A DNA stretch of 64,000 nucleotides from Acinetobacter sp. Ac_5812 (GCF_013072695.1 NZ_LXUK01000005.1:62001-126000), one strand, 5' to 3'; numbered from the stretch's first letter, positions 1 to 8,480 are shown. Translations and numbers: made by a program. The notes: generated by a model from the letters alone, not told the origin.

Positions 1-507
1 AGGGTCGACATAGAGTTCTACATATTCTTCAACCAGTACTTTAGGGCAAATATCTTTGTAGTGCCATTCACGCTTTCTAAAATACATATTCATTTTGAGA
101 TGATTTTTGATTTTAGCTGTTGCTGCTTCGACATTAAACTTGCTTTTATCGCGACAGACCATGGCGCTGCCACTGTCATGGGTACATTTTAAAACAAATT
201 GATTGGGTAACTGGTTAAAATCAATCTCATCAATACATTTGTAAATGCCAATCAATGGAACAAAATAGGCATCACCAACCTTTGCCGAAACCAGCTGTCT
301 GACTGCACATTTATCTGCTAATTTTGTGAACAGGGGGCTTCGCTCGAAAATCATTCGGGCAGTGACTTTTTCATTGAAGCTTTTTGGCGAGCAAAAATCA
401 GGGGTATAACCTAATTTGCAGATAAACCGTTTAGTGAGATACGCTTTATCTGAAACAAATTTAGTTCTAATTATTTTTGCTTGATACTCAAAGTAGTTAT
501 AAATCAT
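1..507 (-). CDS. TupA-like ATP-grasp protein, partial (C-terminus outside window)
   Basis: Reading the minus strand from an ATG at 507 gives 169 uninterrupted codons that run off the window edge. The protein begins MIYNYFEYQAKI and contains SFNEKVTARM, a conserved LADKCAVRQLV segment, FVLKCTHDSGSAMVCRDK and a KVLVEEYV strand, which is the typical order of the TupA-like ATP-grasp family found in surface-polysaccharide loci. Members are thought to ligate or modify a glycan or teichuronopeptide; the exact reaction here is unknown. It is divergent from the Stealth gene, so it probably has its own promoter in the intervening gap. Family is fairly sure, substrate is not. Confidence 0.75.
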   Translation of the reverse strand, partial: MIYNYFEYQAKIIRTKFVSDKAYLTKRFICKLGYTPDFCSPKSFNEKVTARMIFERSPLFTKLADKCAVRQLVSAKVGDAYFVPLIGIYKCIDEIDFNQLPNQFVLKCTHDSGSAMVCRDKSKFNVEAATAKIKNHLKMNMYFRKREWHYKDICPKVLVEEYVELYVDP

Positions 508-882
508 CAGTCAAAAGATTAAATCCCGTCAAAGTAACCTGTAATTATAATAAAAATACCTAAATTCGTCTAATAAAAATATGGTGTTTTTAGGTGTAAA
601 ATGATTCCAAAAGGTTTGATTTTGTTAGGGATTGTCAGGGGTTAAGCTGAGGTTAATTAAGTCACTAAACAAGGTGGAATTATATATCTGCTGATTAGCT
701 CATCGATATTAAAATTTAAACAATTATAATAGATTGATTTATATGGAATGATTGAACAATCAATAGGCCCGCTATTACGAAAAGAGACTGACTGTGAACA
801 GATCAGTGGTGTTATCATATGCTCCTAGATTAAACATGTTTGGCCGTATTTTCGTGCTTTCGGATCGTTTAAGAGTGAATTG
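508..882. other. AT-rich divergent intergenic region
   Basis: This gap separates the minus-strand ATP-grasp gene from the plus-strand glycosyltransferase block and must carry promoters for both. A TATAAT hexamer lies at 725-730 but no good -35 is seen at the right distance, so no promoter is called. No JUMPStart/ops-like element, repeat or further ORF was recognised. Confidence 0.5.
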
Positions 883-1881
883 ATGAGTGAAATGATGCAA
901 CCGGTTGATGTGGTGATTGCTTGGGTGGATGGCAATGATCCGAAGTTAAAACACAAGCGCATGCAGTATCAGGGCAAAACACAAGCTTCTGATGCTGTCA
1001 GTGATACCCGTTTTGCTAGCAACCATGAAATTTACTATAACGTTGCATCTATTTTAAAATATGTCCCATTTTGTCGACATATCTATATTGTGACAGATGG
1101 TCAGCAACCGCAATGGATTGATGACTTTGTTCAGGATGGGATTTGTGAGGCAGGTAAAATTCGGATTGTCGACCACCGTGAAATTTTTGCGGGTTATGAG
1201 CAATACTTACCGACTTTCAATACACGTTCGATTGAAACCATGCTCTGGAATATTCAGGGCGTATCCGATTACTTTTTCTATTTGAATGATGATTTCTTTT
1301 TTAACGCGCCAGCGCAATTAGAAGATATTCTTCTCGATGAGAAAATGGTGATTTACGGGCATTGGCAAAGCAGTTTTGTGCTCAAGGCCAAGCTTTGGTA
1401 TCGTCAGCTTTTAAATCAATATTTTAATAAGCCGATACAACCTAAACATATGATTGCGCAAATGTTAGGTGCAGATATGCTTGGATTTAAAAAGTTTTTT
1501 GAAATTCATCATTATCCGCATGTGGTTAGCCGTAAAATATTACAAGACTATTTACTTGCTCATCCTAAGTTTTTAGAAAAACAGATTCAGCATAAGTTCC
1601 GCAGTGTCGAACAAATCAATCCGATTTCATTGATGAATCATTTGAAGATTCAAAAGGGTGAGGCCTTGCTAAAGCCTGATCTTGAGATTGCCTATTTAAA
1701 AAATGAAAGCAGTTTAAGCAGCTTCTTGCAAAGCTTGGGTAATGAACAGATTAAATATGGGTGTATGCAAAGTCTGGATCAATTGAGTGATGTGGCGGCG
1801 GCAGAAATTTATGCAGCTTTAAATCAAAAATTGGCAGGCTATATACCCAACGTTTTATTGGCTGAAACGGCCAAAGGATAA
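883..1881 (+). CDS. Stealth-family sugar-phosphate transferase
   Basis: The protein (332 aa) opens with DVVIAWVDGNDP at about residues 8-19, the hallmark of Stealth conserved region 1. It continues with NHEIYYNVASILKY, the IYIVTDGQQP segment and FNTRSIETMLWNI...FFYLNDDFFF, matching conserved region 2. Stealth proteins transfer hexose-1-phosphate from a nucleotide sugar to build phosphodiester-linked glycans. I chose ATG 883 because an AAGAG ribosome-binding site lies 7 bases upstream; a TTG three bases earlier is also open. The next gene begins directly after the stop. In this locus it may add a phospho-sugar to the LOS outer core or to a capsule-like glycan, which is inference. Confidence 0.85.
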   Translation: MSEMMQPVDVVIAWVDGNDPKLKHKRMQYQGKTQASDAVSDTRFASNHEIYYNVASILKYVPFCRHIYIVTDGQQPQWIDDFVQDGICEAGKIRIVDHREIFAGYEQYLPTFNTRSIETMLWNIQGVSDYFFYLNDDFFFNAPAQLEDILLDEKMVIYGHWQSSFVLKAKLWYRQLLNQYFNKPIQPKHMIAQMLGADMLGFKKFFEIHHYPHVVSRKILQDYLLAHPKFLEKQIQHKFRSVEQINPISLMNHLKIQKGEALLKPDLEIAYLKNESSLSSFLQSLGNEQIKYGCMQSLDQLSDVAAAEIYAALNQKLAGYIPNVLLAETAKG

Positions 1882-1884
1882 ATG

Positions 1885-2643
1885 ATGAAAGTTGAAACTT
1901 ATCTAATTAACCTTGATGGCAGTGATCAGCGTCTAGCCAGTGCGACCGCACAATTACAGCAACAGGGATGGCCATTTACCCGGTTTTCGGCCTATGATGG
2001 GCGTGGTAAGGCCTTATCTGAGTTCAAGCAATATGATGATGCCGAAGCTCAACGAATTTTAGGTCGTAGTCTGATTAATTCAGAGTTGGGATGTTATCTG
2101 AGCCATTATGGTTGTGCTGAAAAGTTTCTTAAAAGCGACGCTGATTATTTGGTGGTTCTAGAGGATGACATTCAGGTTCTACCTAACTTTAAGCAGAATC
2201 TTGAGTCGTTGCTGAATTATTTGGATCAACATAAAGAATTAGATTGGTATGTGGTCAATATGGCAGCGAAAAAGAAAAAGCTCGCCAAAGATATTGTGCA
2301 GATGGATCATTACAACCTTTGGCATGCTTATTATTTCCCCATCCGAGGGGTTGGGCTGCTTTGGTCGCGTAAAGGGGCGGAAGAGTTTGTAAAACTTGGC
2401 AAACAAATACATGTGCCTGTCGATATCTTTTTCCAAGGCTGGCTCAGCAAGAATGGAAAAGGCCTCGGTGTTTGGCAGCCTTTTGTTAAACCTGCTGGAT
2501 TGGACAGTGATATTTTGGGTACAGTTGCAACACAAGGTATTCAACGTAAAGACTTGGAAAAACGCGATTCGTCTCATGGTTTAAAGAAGCAGAAACGAAT
2601 GTGGCGTGACCGTTTTTATGCTTTTAAGCATCTCTTCTTTTAA
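1885..2643 (+). CDS. Glycosyltransferase family 25 (LPS biosynthesis)
   Basis: The 252-aa protein starts MKVETYLINLDGSDQRL, the N-terminal signature of GT25 enzymes (Lex1/Lic2A type). It has SELGCYLSHYGCAEKFL and LVVLEDDIQVL further on, the LEDD acidic motif being the likely metal/nucleotide-sugar site near residue 92. GT25 enzymes usually add galactose or glucose to LOS or LPS core. The upstream Stealth gene stops at 1881 and its last codons supply the AAAGGA ribosome-binding site, favouring the second ATG (1885). The two genes are therefore very probably cotranscribed and coupled. The C-terminus is strongly basic (KKQKRMWRDR), consistent with inner-membrane association. Sugar specificity cannot be read from sequence. 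Confidence 0.85.
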   Translation: MKVETYLINLDGSDQRLASATAQLQQQGWPFTRFSAYDGRGKALSEFKQYDDAEAQRILGRSLINSELGCYLSHYGCAEKFLKSDADYLVVLEDDIQVLPNFKQNLESLLNYLDQHKELDWYVVNMAAKKKKLAKDIVQMDHYNLWHAYYFPIRGVGLLWSRKGAEEFVKLGKQIHVPVDIFFQGWLSKNGKGLGVWQPFVKPAGLDSDILGTVATQGIQRKDLEKRDSSHGLKKQKRMWRDRFYAFKHLFF

Positions 2644-2716
2644 TGTAAATGGTCTATGCAAATCACTGGCGTGAAATGAAGTACGAAAGTGATTTGGTTT
2701 TAGCTGAGTTCCCTAT

Positions 2717-3631
2717 ATGAAAATATTTAAAAAAATATTCTATCTGTTAAAGTTTTATACGATGTACTCGAATAAACAGAGAAGGGTTAATGAAGCGATA
2801 GACAACGATGCAGATTTGATTGTACTTAATCCGATTGTGCAGAATACTGTAATTCCTAAAAAAATTTGGATGTATTGGGAAGGTTCACTTTCAGGCTTTG
2901 TCGAAAAATGTGTTGAGCAAGTTAAAAAGACCAATCCAGATTATGAGGTTCATTTTCTCACGCCAGATACAGTGAAAAACTTTTGTGATATTGATTTTGG
3001 TCGTTTTCCAAAGGCAACACCGCAGCAAAAGGCCGATTTGCTCCGTTTTGAACTGATTTATCAGTATGGAGGAGTTTGGTTGGATGCAAGCATCCTTGTT
3101 TATGAAAGCTTAGACTGGATTCAGAAACTGATTGCGAAGAATCATACCAACAGCTTTGCCTATTACCGTGCCAAGAATACAACACTCAAAGATTTTCCCG
3201 TCTTAGAGAATTGGTTACTAGCCAGCGCAGAGAAAAATATCTTTTTTAAAGAATGGTTTGATGAACTGGTGAAAGCGATTGAGAGCACACCTAAAGTCTA
3301 TCTGCAGCAGCTTAAGGAAACCGAGCCAGACTATCAAGATTTGTTTCAACAGATTGGTCGTTTGGAATATCTGGTGGCTTATGTGGCCTGTCAGAAAGTG
3401 ATGCGTCGTCATTTGCCGAGTATGTGCTTAATTAACTGTGATCAAAATGCGTTGTATTTTCAGGTAAAGCACCAATGGGTGAAAGAAAAAGTGCTGATTG
3501 ATATGGCCATCAACTATCCACCTGTGGAAATGCCAAGATTGATTAAGCTTGCAGGGAAGGAAAGAAAAACACTGAGCCATTATTATGAAAAAGGCATGTA
3601 CCTAGAAGGCTCGTTGTTGGACATTTCTTAA
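2717..3631 (+). CDS. Capsular polysaccharide synthesis-type glycosyltransferase
   Basis: The 304-aa protein carries the pattern IPKKIWMYWEG near residue 47, NPDYEVHFLTPDTV, then ATPQQKADLLRFELIYQYGGVWLDASI around residues 100-130. This is the arrangement of the capsular-polysaccharide-synthesis (PF05704) / DXD sugar-binding group, where the GG-V-WLDA segment binds the sugar nucleotide. It probably adds a sugar in the cytoplasm during LOS or surface-glycan assembly. It lies 73 bases after the GT25 gene on the same strand, within one transcription unit as far as can be seen. No clear ribosome-binding site precedes the ATG. The acceptor and donor are unknown. Confidence 0.8.
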   Translation: MKIFKKIFYLLKFYTMYSNKQRRVNEAIDNDADLIVLNPIVQNTVIPKKIWMYWEGSLSGFVEKCVEQVKKTNPDYEVHFLTPDTVKNFCDIDFGRFPKATPQQKADLLRFELIYQYGGVWLDASILVYESLDWIQKLIAKNHTNSFAYYRAKNTTLKDFPVLENWLLASAEKNIFFKEWFDELVKAIESTPKVYLQQLKETEPDYQDLFQQIGRLEYLVAYVACQKVMRRHLPSMCLINCDQNALYFQVKHQWVKEKVLIDMAINYPPVEMPRLIKLAGKERKTLSHYYEKGMYLEGSLLDIS

Positions 3632-3652
3632 CAATAGAGGATTAGAATATTG

Positions 3653-3712
3653 ATGAAAGGGGAAGTAGAAGGCAGTAGAATATCTGCAATATTGAAGTTT
3701 CTAATGTTATGA
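3653..3712 (+). CDS. Possible 19-codon leader ORF overlapping the next GT25 start
   Basis: An ATG preceded by AGAGGA opens a frame of 19 codons (begins MKGEVEGSR) whose TGA stop overlaps the ATG of the following glycosyltransferase in an ATGA arrangement. That layout is typical of translational coupling. The peptide has no recognised homology and could equally be chance in an AT-rich spacer. It is listed because the downstream ATG has no good ribosome-binding site of its own. Confidence 0.3.
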   Translation: MKGEVEGSRISAILKFLML

Positions 3713-4488
3713 AAAAATTTGTTATTAGTTTATCCACCGCACATGAGCGCAGAGTGCATATTGATAGTGAGTTCGCTAAGAAAGGCATCGATTTCGAATT
3801 TTTCGATGCTTTAACACCAGAACCCGCTACTTTATTTGCTCGAGAAATGAACTTAAATGTCGATGAATATTCTTTAACAAAGGGTGAAGTTGCATGCTTT
3901 ATGAGCCATGTTTTTCTGTGGAAAAAAATGATCACAGAAAATATTTCACATATGGCTATTTTTGAAGATGATATTTATCTAGGTGAAAATGTTAGTAAGT
4001 TTCTTCAGGATGCATCATGGATAGAGCAGAACTGGCATTTGATCAAAATTGAAGAATTCACTCCAAGGGTTGCCTTGGGACAAAAGATTAAAGAGTTTAC
4101 CTGTGACCCAGACAGGGCTATGTTTGATCTTAAAAGTAAGAATTTAGGTACAGCAGGTTATATTTTATCGTTGTATGGCGCTCAACAGTTATTGGGCTAT
4201 ATCCAGTCATTAGATAAGCTGATTGCATTAGATCATTTGATGTTTGAAAACGTGATAAAAGATAAAACGTTATCTGTATATCAAATGAAACCAGCATTGT
4301 GTATTCAAGATGTGACACTTTATTCAACCAAAGATAGTGTGAAGTTTGCAAGTCACTTATATAAAGAGCGTCAGGTTCGGATGAAATATAATAAGAAAAG
4401 TGGGGTTGATAAAATATTGCTTGAGCTTTTTAGAGTATTTCAGCAAATCAAAAATATTATTTTCCTAAAATCTGTTGGATTTAAATAA
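3709..4488 (+). CDS. Glycosyltransferase family 25, paralogue 1 of tandem pair
   Basis: The 259-aa protein begins MKKFVISLSTAHERRVHI, with KGEVACFMSHVFLWKKM and MAIFEDDIYLGE near residues 65-95, the GT25 signature and its EDD motif. It aligns along its whole length with the next gene, so the two are a tandem duplication that has diverged. It is likely to transfer a hexose to the growing LOS outer core or a related glycan in the cytoplasm. The start has little ribosome-binding sequence and may depend on the small upstream frame at 3653. Base composition is AT-rich compared with the core genes to the right. Confidence 0.85.
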   Translation: MKKFVISLSTAHERRVHIDSEFAKKGIDFEFFDALTPEPATLFAREMNLNVDEYSLTKGEVACFMSHVFLWKKMITENISHMAIFEDDIYLGENVSKFLQDASWIEQNWHLIKIEEFTPRVALGQKIKEFTCDPDRAMFDLKSKNLGTAGYILSLYGAQQLLGYIQSLDKLIALDHLMFENVIKDKTLSVYQMKPALCIQDVTLYSTKDSVKFASHLYKERQVRMKYNKKSGVDKILLELFRVFQQIKNIIFLKSVGFK

Positions 4489-4500
4489 GGAAATGAAGTG

Positions 4501-5265
4501 GTGAAAAATTTTGTAGTGAGCTTGAAAACTGCAGTTGATCGTCGAACACATATCGAAAATCAATTTATGCAGCAAGGGATCGCTTTTAGTTTTTTTGATG
4601 CCATAGAGCCTCAACAGGTTGAAGAACTCGCAGCACGCTTATCAGTTCGTATTCATAATTGTCATTTAAGCCAAGGTGAGTTGGGGTGTTTATTTAGTCA
4701 TGTTTTGCTTTGGAAAAAAGCAATTGATGAAAACATCGACTATATTGCGATCTTTGAAGATGATATTTATTTAGGGGAACAGGCCAAAGCTTTTCTTAGT
4801 GATCATGAGTGGATAAAAGCTCAATGGGATATTATCAAGATAGAGAAGAATTCAGCATTTAACTATTTATCATTAACGGATAAGACCTCTCTAGCAAATG
4901 GTCGAGTAATCTCAAGATTATTAAGTCCTAATTTTGGTACAGCAGGATATATTCTTTCGAATAAAGCAGCTCAAAGCTTACTTTGCTATATACAGAGTTT
5001 ATCTGTGGTTGATCATGTTGATCAAATTGTGTTTAAAAAGTATTTGAAATATGGTGAATATCCAGTTTATCAGGTCAATCCTACATTATGTATTCAAGAG
5101 TATCTTTTATACCCAGATGATAATAAATTCCAGTCTAGTTTATCTTGGAGAGATTCTTATAAAAAGAAAGAACAGAGTCCTTTAAATAAAATTAAAAGAG
5201 AACTAACAAGAGTCTTTTTACAGTTATATCGACTGCCTTTTAAAGTGAAAATTATCTTTAAGTAA
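4501..5265 (+). CDS. Glycosyltransferase family 25, paralogue 2 of tandem pair
   Basis: The 254-aa protein begins with a GTG codon and reads MKNFVVSLKTAVDRRTHI, matching the start of its upstream paralogue. That match, plus a TAAGGAAA ribosome-binding site, supports GTG 4501 over the GTG three bases earlier. It retains QGELGCLFSHVLLWKKA and IAIFEDDIYLGE, the GT25 core motifs, and NFGTAGYILS in the second half. The paralogues share those motifs but differ in the acceptor-facing C-terminal half, as expected if each adds a different sugar or linkage. It sits 12 bases after its neighbour, so both are surely on one mRNA. Confidence 0.85.
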   Translation: MKNFVVSLKTAVDRRTHIENQFMQQGIAFSFFDAIEPQQVEELAARLSVRIHNCHLSQGELGCLFSHVLLWKKAIDENIDYIAIFEDDIYLGEQAKAFLSDHEWIKAQWDIIKIEKNSAFNYLSLTDKTSLANGRVISRLLSPNFGTAGYILSNKAAQSLLCYIQSLSVVDHVDQIVFKKYLKYGEYPVYQVNPTLCIQEYLLYPDDNKFQSSLSWRDSYKKKEQSPLNKIKRELTRVFLQLYRLPFKVKIIFK

Positions 5266-5292
5266 TTTATAGATTAGGTTAATGAGGTACTA

Positions 5293-6072
5293 ATGGAACT
5301 TCCAACGATTCATGCTCTATGGATTGGTAATACACTAGGTAAAATATCAAGTTCTTGCCTTCAATCATTTGTTATGCGAGGACATACGGTTTTCTTGCAT
5401 ACTTATGGTACAGTTTCGGATGTACCTAAAGGCGTACAGTGTGTAGATGCAAATCAAATTATTTCAGCAGAGAAGATTTTTAAGCATAATCAAACAGGAA
5501 GTTATGCACTTTTTTCTGATGTGTTTAGATATGAGTTATTAAAAAAAGTTTCTGGAATATATGTTGATTGTGATGTTTATTGTTTAAAGCCTATTGAGAT
5601 TCCTGAGTCTCAATATTTATTGGGCTTTGAAAGTGATCATAAGATCAATGGTGCAGTATTAGCAATGCCTCAGGATAGTAACTTGTTAGCCGCTTTATTG
5701 GATGCTGCTTATAACCCATTTTTTGTACCTCCATGGTATAAAAAATCTCGTCAAAAACGCTTAAAACTCAAAAAAATGTTAGGTATAGGTCAGCATATCG
5801 CAGATATGCCATGGGGCGTTATAGGCCCTGATGCGATTACTCATTTTGTAAAGACACAAAACTTAGTTGAATTTATCCAGCCTATAGATGTGTTCTATCC
5901 CGTACATTATCAATGTATTGGTCAATTGACTGATTCAGGCTTAAGTATTGAAGATATTACGAGTACGAGAACGCTTGGTATACATTTGTATAATGAGATG
6001 CTGCGAAATTTAGATTTGGATAAAATTGCTCCAAACAGTATTTTGGCCAAAATGTTTAGAAATGAAATTTAA
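5293..6072 (+). CDS. DXD-type glycosyltransferase (GT32-like)
   Basis: The 259-aa protein begins with IHALWIGNTLGKISSSCL and has SDVFRYELLKKVSGIYVDCDVYCL around residues 77-100. The DCD triad following a GIYVD strand is the DXD motif of the GT32 / OCH1-like sugar-binding fold, where two aspartates hold Mn and the nucleotide sugar. MPWGVIGPDAITHF in the second half fits the same fold. It follows the GT25 pair by 27 bases on the same strand and precedes the GT4 gene by 20. The gene is AT-rich (many AAA, ATT and TTA codons), typical of exchanged glycan-locus genes. The sugar transferred is unknown. Confidence 0.8.
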   Translation: MELPTIHALWIGNTLGKISSSCLQSFVMRGHTVFLHTYGTVSDVPKGVQCVDANQIISAEKIFKHNQTGSYALFSDVFRYELLKKVSGIYVDCDVYCLKPIEIPESQYLLGFESDHKINGAVLAMPQDSNLLAALLDAAYNPFFVPPWYKKSRQKRLKLKKMLGIGQHIADMPWGVIGPDAITHFVKTQNLVEFIQPIDVFYPVHYQCIGQLTDSGLSIEDITSTRTLGIHLYNEMLRNLDLDKIAPNSILAKMFRNEI

Positions 6073-6092
6073 ATGCAGAGTAAAAATTTAAG

Positions 6093-7244
6093 ATGAGTGT
6101 CGAAAAGAAAAAAATCAAAATTGGCCTAATTATTGATGAGTTTTTTGGTGCAGTTGGTACTGCTTATGGCGGATATGGTTTTTTAGCTAGACGGCATATT
6201 GCAAAATATCTTCCGAATGAGGATTTTCAGGTAGATGTTTTGCTTGGACGAGGAAAGCGCAGGTTTTTTGCTGAGTCGTATCCAGTGGATGATGTGAATG
6301 TTTACCGTTTACCTCGCAGCAAGTGGTTTGCAAAACAATGGTTAAAAAAACAAGATTACGATCTCTATTTAAGCATTGAACTCACATATGGTTATGTTTT
6401 AAAACATGAACCAAATCCGAACAAGAAGTTAATTCTATGGGTTCAAGACCCAAGACCTCACTATGAGTGGGATGAAATTAATACCGTAAAGCTATTCCCA
6501 GAAACCTCATATTATAATCAAAAAATATATGACTTGGTTCATGAATGGTATAAACAAGACCGAGTTAAGTTTATATCTCAAGGATATTTTTTAAATCAAA
6601 AAGCGAAAGATTTATATCAATTGAATGATGATGTTGATATCCAGTATCTACCAAATCCAATTGATATCGATGAAAGTTTTCATTTTGATACGCACCAGAA
6701 AAAAAATATGATTATTTTTTTAGGTCGAATTGAGTCGGTAAAACGAGGTTGGTTATTTTGTGAAATTGCTAAAAAAATGCCCGAGTATGAGTTTTTTGTA
6801 TTAGGTCAAACTTTTAGAGAAGATGAAAAAAACTCTGAAATCATGAAGGATTATTATGCAATTGAGAATTTGCATTTTGCTGGTCATGTTGATGGGGCAG
6901 AAAAAGAGCAATATTTGAAAGATGCTAAAATATTGGTGAATACTTCCATTCATGAGGCACTTCCGATCTCATTTCTAGAGGCCTTGTCTTTCGGTACATT
7001 GCTTGTAAGTAATCGTAATCCAGAAGCGTTGACTGAGAAGTTTGGTATTCATGTTGGGGATGTTCTTGGAGATGGTTTTGATAAAGTTGACCTTTTTGTC
7101 AATGCAATTAGAAGTCTAATGCTTGATGATGAAAAGTGTCAGAAATTAGGCCAACAAGCGATTCAATATATTAAAGATAGACATAGTGTTGAAGACTTTC
7201 AGGAAAATATGCGGACCACAGTACTACGTACCTTAAACAAGTGA
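6093..7244 (+). CDS. Glycosyltransferase family 4
   Basis: The 383-aa protein has a GT-B layout: an N-terminal half with KIGLIIDEFFGAVGTAYGGYGF, and a C-terminal donor domain with MIIFLGRIESVKRGW near residue 210. It then has LHFAGHVDG and NTSIHEALPISFLEALSFGTLLVSNRNPE around residues 285-315. The E-x7-E region (HEALPISFLE) contacts the nucleotide sugar in GT4 retaining transferases. It is the last gene of the plus-strand glycan block and ends 22 bases before the convergent lipid A acyltransferase. It probably adds one of the sugars of the LOS outer core; donor and acceptor are not predictable from sequence. Confidence 0.85.
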   Translation: MSVEKKKIKIGLIIDEFFGAVGTAYGGYGFLARRHIAKYLPNEDFQVDVLLGRGKRRFFAESYPVDDVNVYRLPRSKWFAKQWLKKQDYDLYLSIELTYGYVLKHEPNPNKKLILWVQDPRPHYEWDEINTVKLFPETSYYNQKIYDLVHEWYKQDRVKFISQGYFLNQKAKDLYQLNDDVDIQYLPNPIDIDESFHFDTHQKKNMIIFLGRIESVKRGWLFCEIAKKMPEYEFFVLGQTFREDEKNSEIMKDYYAIENLHFAGHVDGAEKEQYLKDAKILVNTSIHEALPISFLEALSFGTLLVSNRNPEALTEKFGIHVGDVLGDGFDKVDLFVNAIRSLMLDDEKCQKLGQQAIQYIKDRHSVEDFQENMRTTVLRTLNK

Positions 7245-7266
7245 TTAGAGCGCGTCTGTGCATGGT

Positions 7267-8130
7267 TTAGGCGTAGTGGTTGGTTTTGCTACCTCTAAAC
7301 CGTTTATAACCCCACATATATTCAGCAGGAAAGCGGTTAATCATCTGTTCAACGGCTTGATTGAGTGCAGTTGTGGCAACTTCGATATCTCGATCATACA
7401 ATTGCGGATCATTCAGGTCATCACAATACACATCAAAACCTTCACCATCTTCACGACGGAAACAGCTTAATCCGACTAGGCGACATTGGGTTTTTTGTGC
7501 CATTTTACTGGCAAGTGTGCTGGTGAGACATGGAATTCCAAAAAAAGGAACCACAACACCACCCGATGGGTCTGGGACATGATCGGGCAAGATGACACTG
7601 AAGCCACCTTGCTTTAGATTTTTAAACAAGGCTTTTACACCAGATGCGTCAGTTGGGACTAAAGTGGCGTTAAGACGCTGACGGGCATGTAAGGCAAAAG
7701 CATTAAAGCCAGAATCTTTCATGGGTTTGTACATGATGGTTGGAATACCATATTGGTGTACCCATGCATTCATCATTTCCCATGTGCCCAAATGCGGGGT
7801 AATAATCAGTGCGCCTCTTGGATCACTGAGCGCATCTGTTAATACTTCCAAACGATGTACCGTATGAATCTGTTGGATGCTCCATTCAGGTGGCATCGCC
7901 CAGCATTTACCCGATTCAATATAACTGAGGCATTGTTTGGTGACGCTTTCTCTCGCGAGTTGTTCTTTTCGTTCTAGACTAAGTTGAGGATAGGCTAGCC
8001 CTAAGTTGACTCTGGTTTTCCACAGCATACTTTTATTCGGATTTTGATTGATAAAGTATGCCGCCACTTTTGCGATACTGCGCAAAAGTGCTAAAGGGAG
8101 AATACGAAGTAGGGTAGCGTAAAACGACAT
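7267..8130 (-). CDS. lpxL: Lipid A biosynthesis late acyltransferase (HtrB/LpxL-type)
   Basis: The 287-aa protein is a member of the LpxL/LpxM/HtrB acyltransferase family. It has a hydrophobic N-terminus (LLRILPLALLRSIAKVAAYFI), an early VNLGLAYPQLS segment, and the catalytic HX4E motif in TPHLGTWE near residue 113. VILPDHVPDPSGGVVVPFFG in the middle also fits the family. These inner-membrane enzymes add secondary acyl chains to the lipid A precursor from acyl-ACP. It is four bases downstream of a small membrane-protein gene and close to aspS, and faces the glycan locus. Family is firm; whether it is the LpxL or LpxM orthologue is not decided, so the symbol is tentative. Confidence 0.8.
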   Translation of the reverse strand: MSFYATLLRILPLALLRSIAKVAAYFINQNPNKSMLWKTRVNLGLAYPQLSLERKEQLARESVTKQCLSYIESGKCWAMPPEWSIQQIHTVHRLEVLTDALSDPRGALIITPHLGTWEMMNAWVHQYGIPTIMYKPMKDSGFNAFALHARQRLNATLVPTDASGVKALFKNLKQGGFSVILPDHVPDPSGGVVVPFFGIPCLTSTLASKMAQKTQCRLVGLSCFRREDGEGFDVYCDDLNDPQLYDRDIEVATTALNQAVEQMINRFPAEYMWGYKRFRGSKTNHYA

Positions 8131-8134
8131 GATC

Positions 8135-8356
8135 TTAGTCTTGTTTATCTACGTTGCCCTTAAGCACCATATAGATTAATGCAACAAAAATCAGTAAAGC
8201 ACCCGCCAAGCTACTTACACAGAAGTATAAAATGCGTTGATTGGTGTCCATATTGAAGAGTTCATTTGCCAAGATGTAACGCATGAAAAACCATTGAGCA
8301 AGTGAAAATACAATAAGTACAATTGCATGTCGACGTACATCAGGACGCATTGCCAT
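8135..8356 (-). CDS. Small two-helix membrane protein
   Basis: This 73-aa protein has two hydrophobic helices, roughly residues 11-30 (IVLIVFSLAQWFFMRYI) and 45-65 (CVSSLAGALLIFVALIYMVL), with short charged ends. No functional motif is recognised. It is separated by only four bases from the downstream acyltransferase gene and is probably cotranscribed with it, so a role in envelope or lipid A metabolism is possible but unproven. A second ATG two codons in is an alternative start. Confidence 0.65.
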   Translation of the reverse strand: MAMRPDVRRHAIVLIVFSLAQWFFMRYILANELFNMDTNQRILYFCVSSLAGALLIFVALIYMVLKGNVDKQD

Positions 8357-8432
8357 AAGACGGATCTCTCAATAAAAAAGCAGCTTATTATGCCACTAGC
8401 GGACATGTTCGCAAAGTAAAACTCGAATATAA

Positions 8433-8459
8433 AAAAACCCTGCATAGAGCAGGGTTTTT
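8433..8459 (-). terminator. Terminator downstream of aspS
   Basis: AAAAACCCTG and CAGGGTTTTT arms enclose a 7-base loop, with T-rich sequence on both strands. It lies 22 bases after the aspS stop codon on the minus strand. Confidence 0.85.
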
Positions 8460-8480
8460 GTTGAATCATAAACGCAATGT

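Noticed and set aside
508..882. Possible JUMPStart/ops element before the glycan operon
   Set aside because: No GGCGGTAGC or similar sequence was found.
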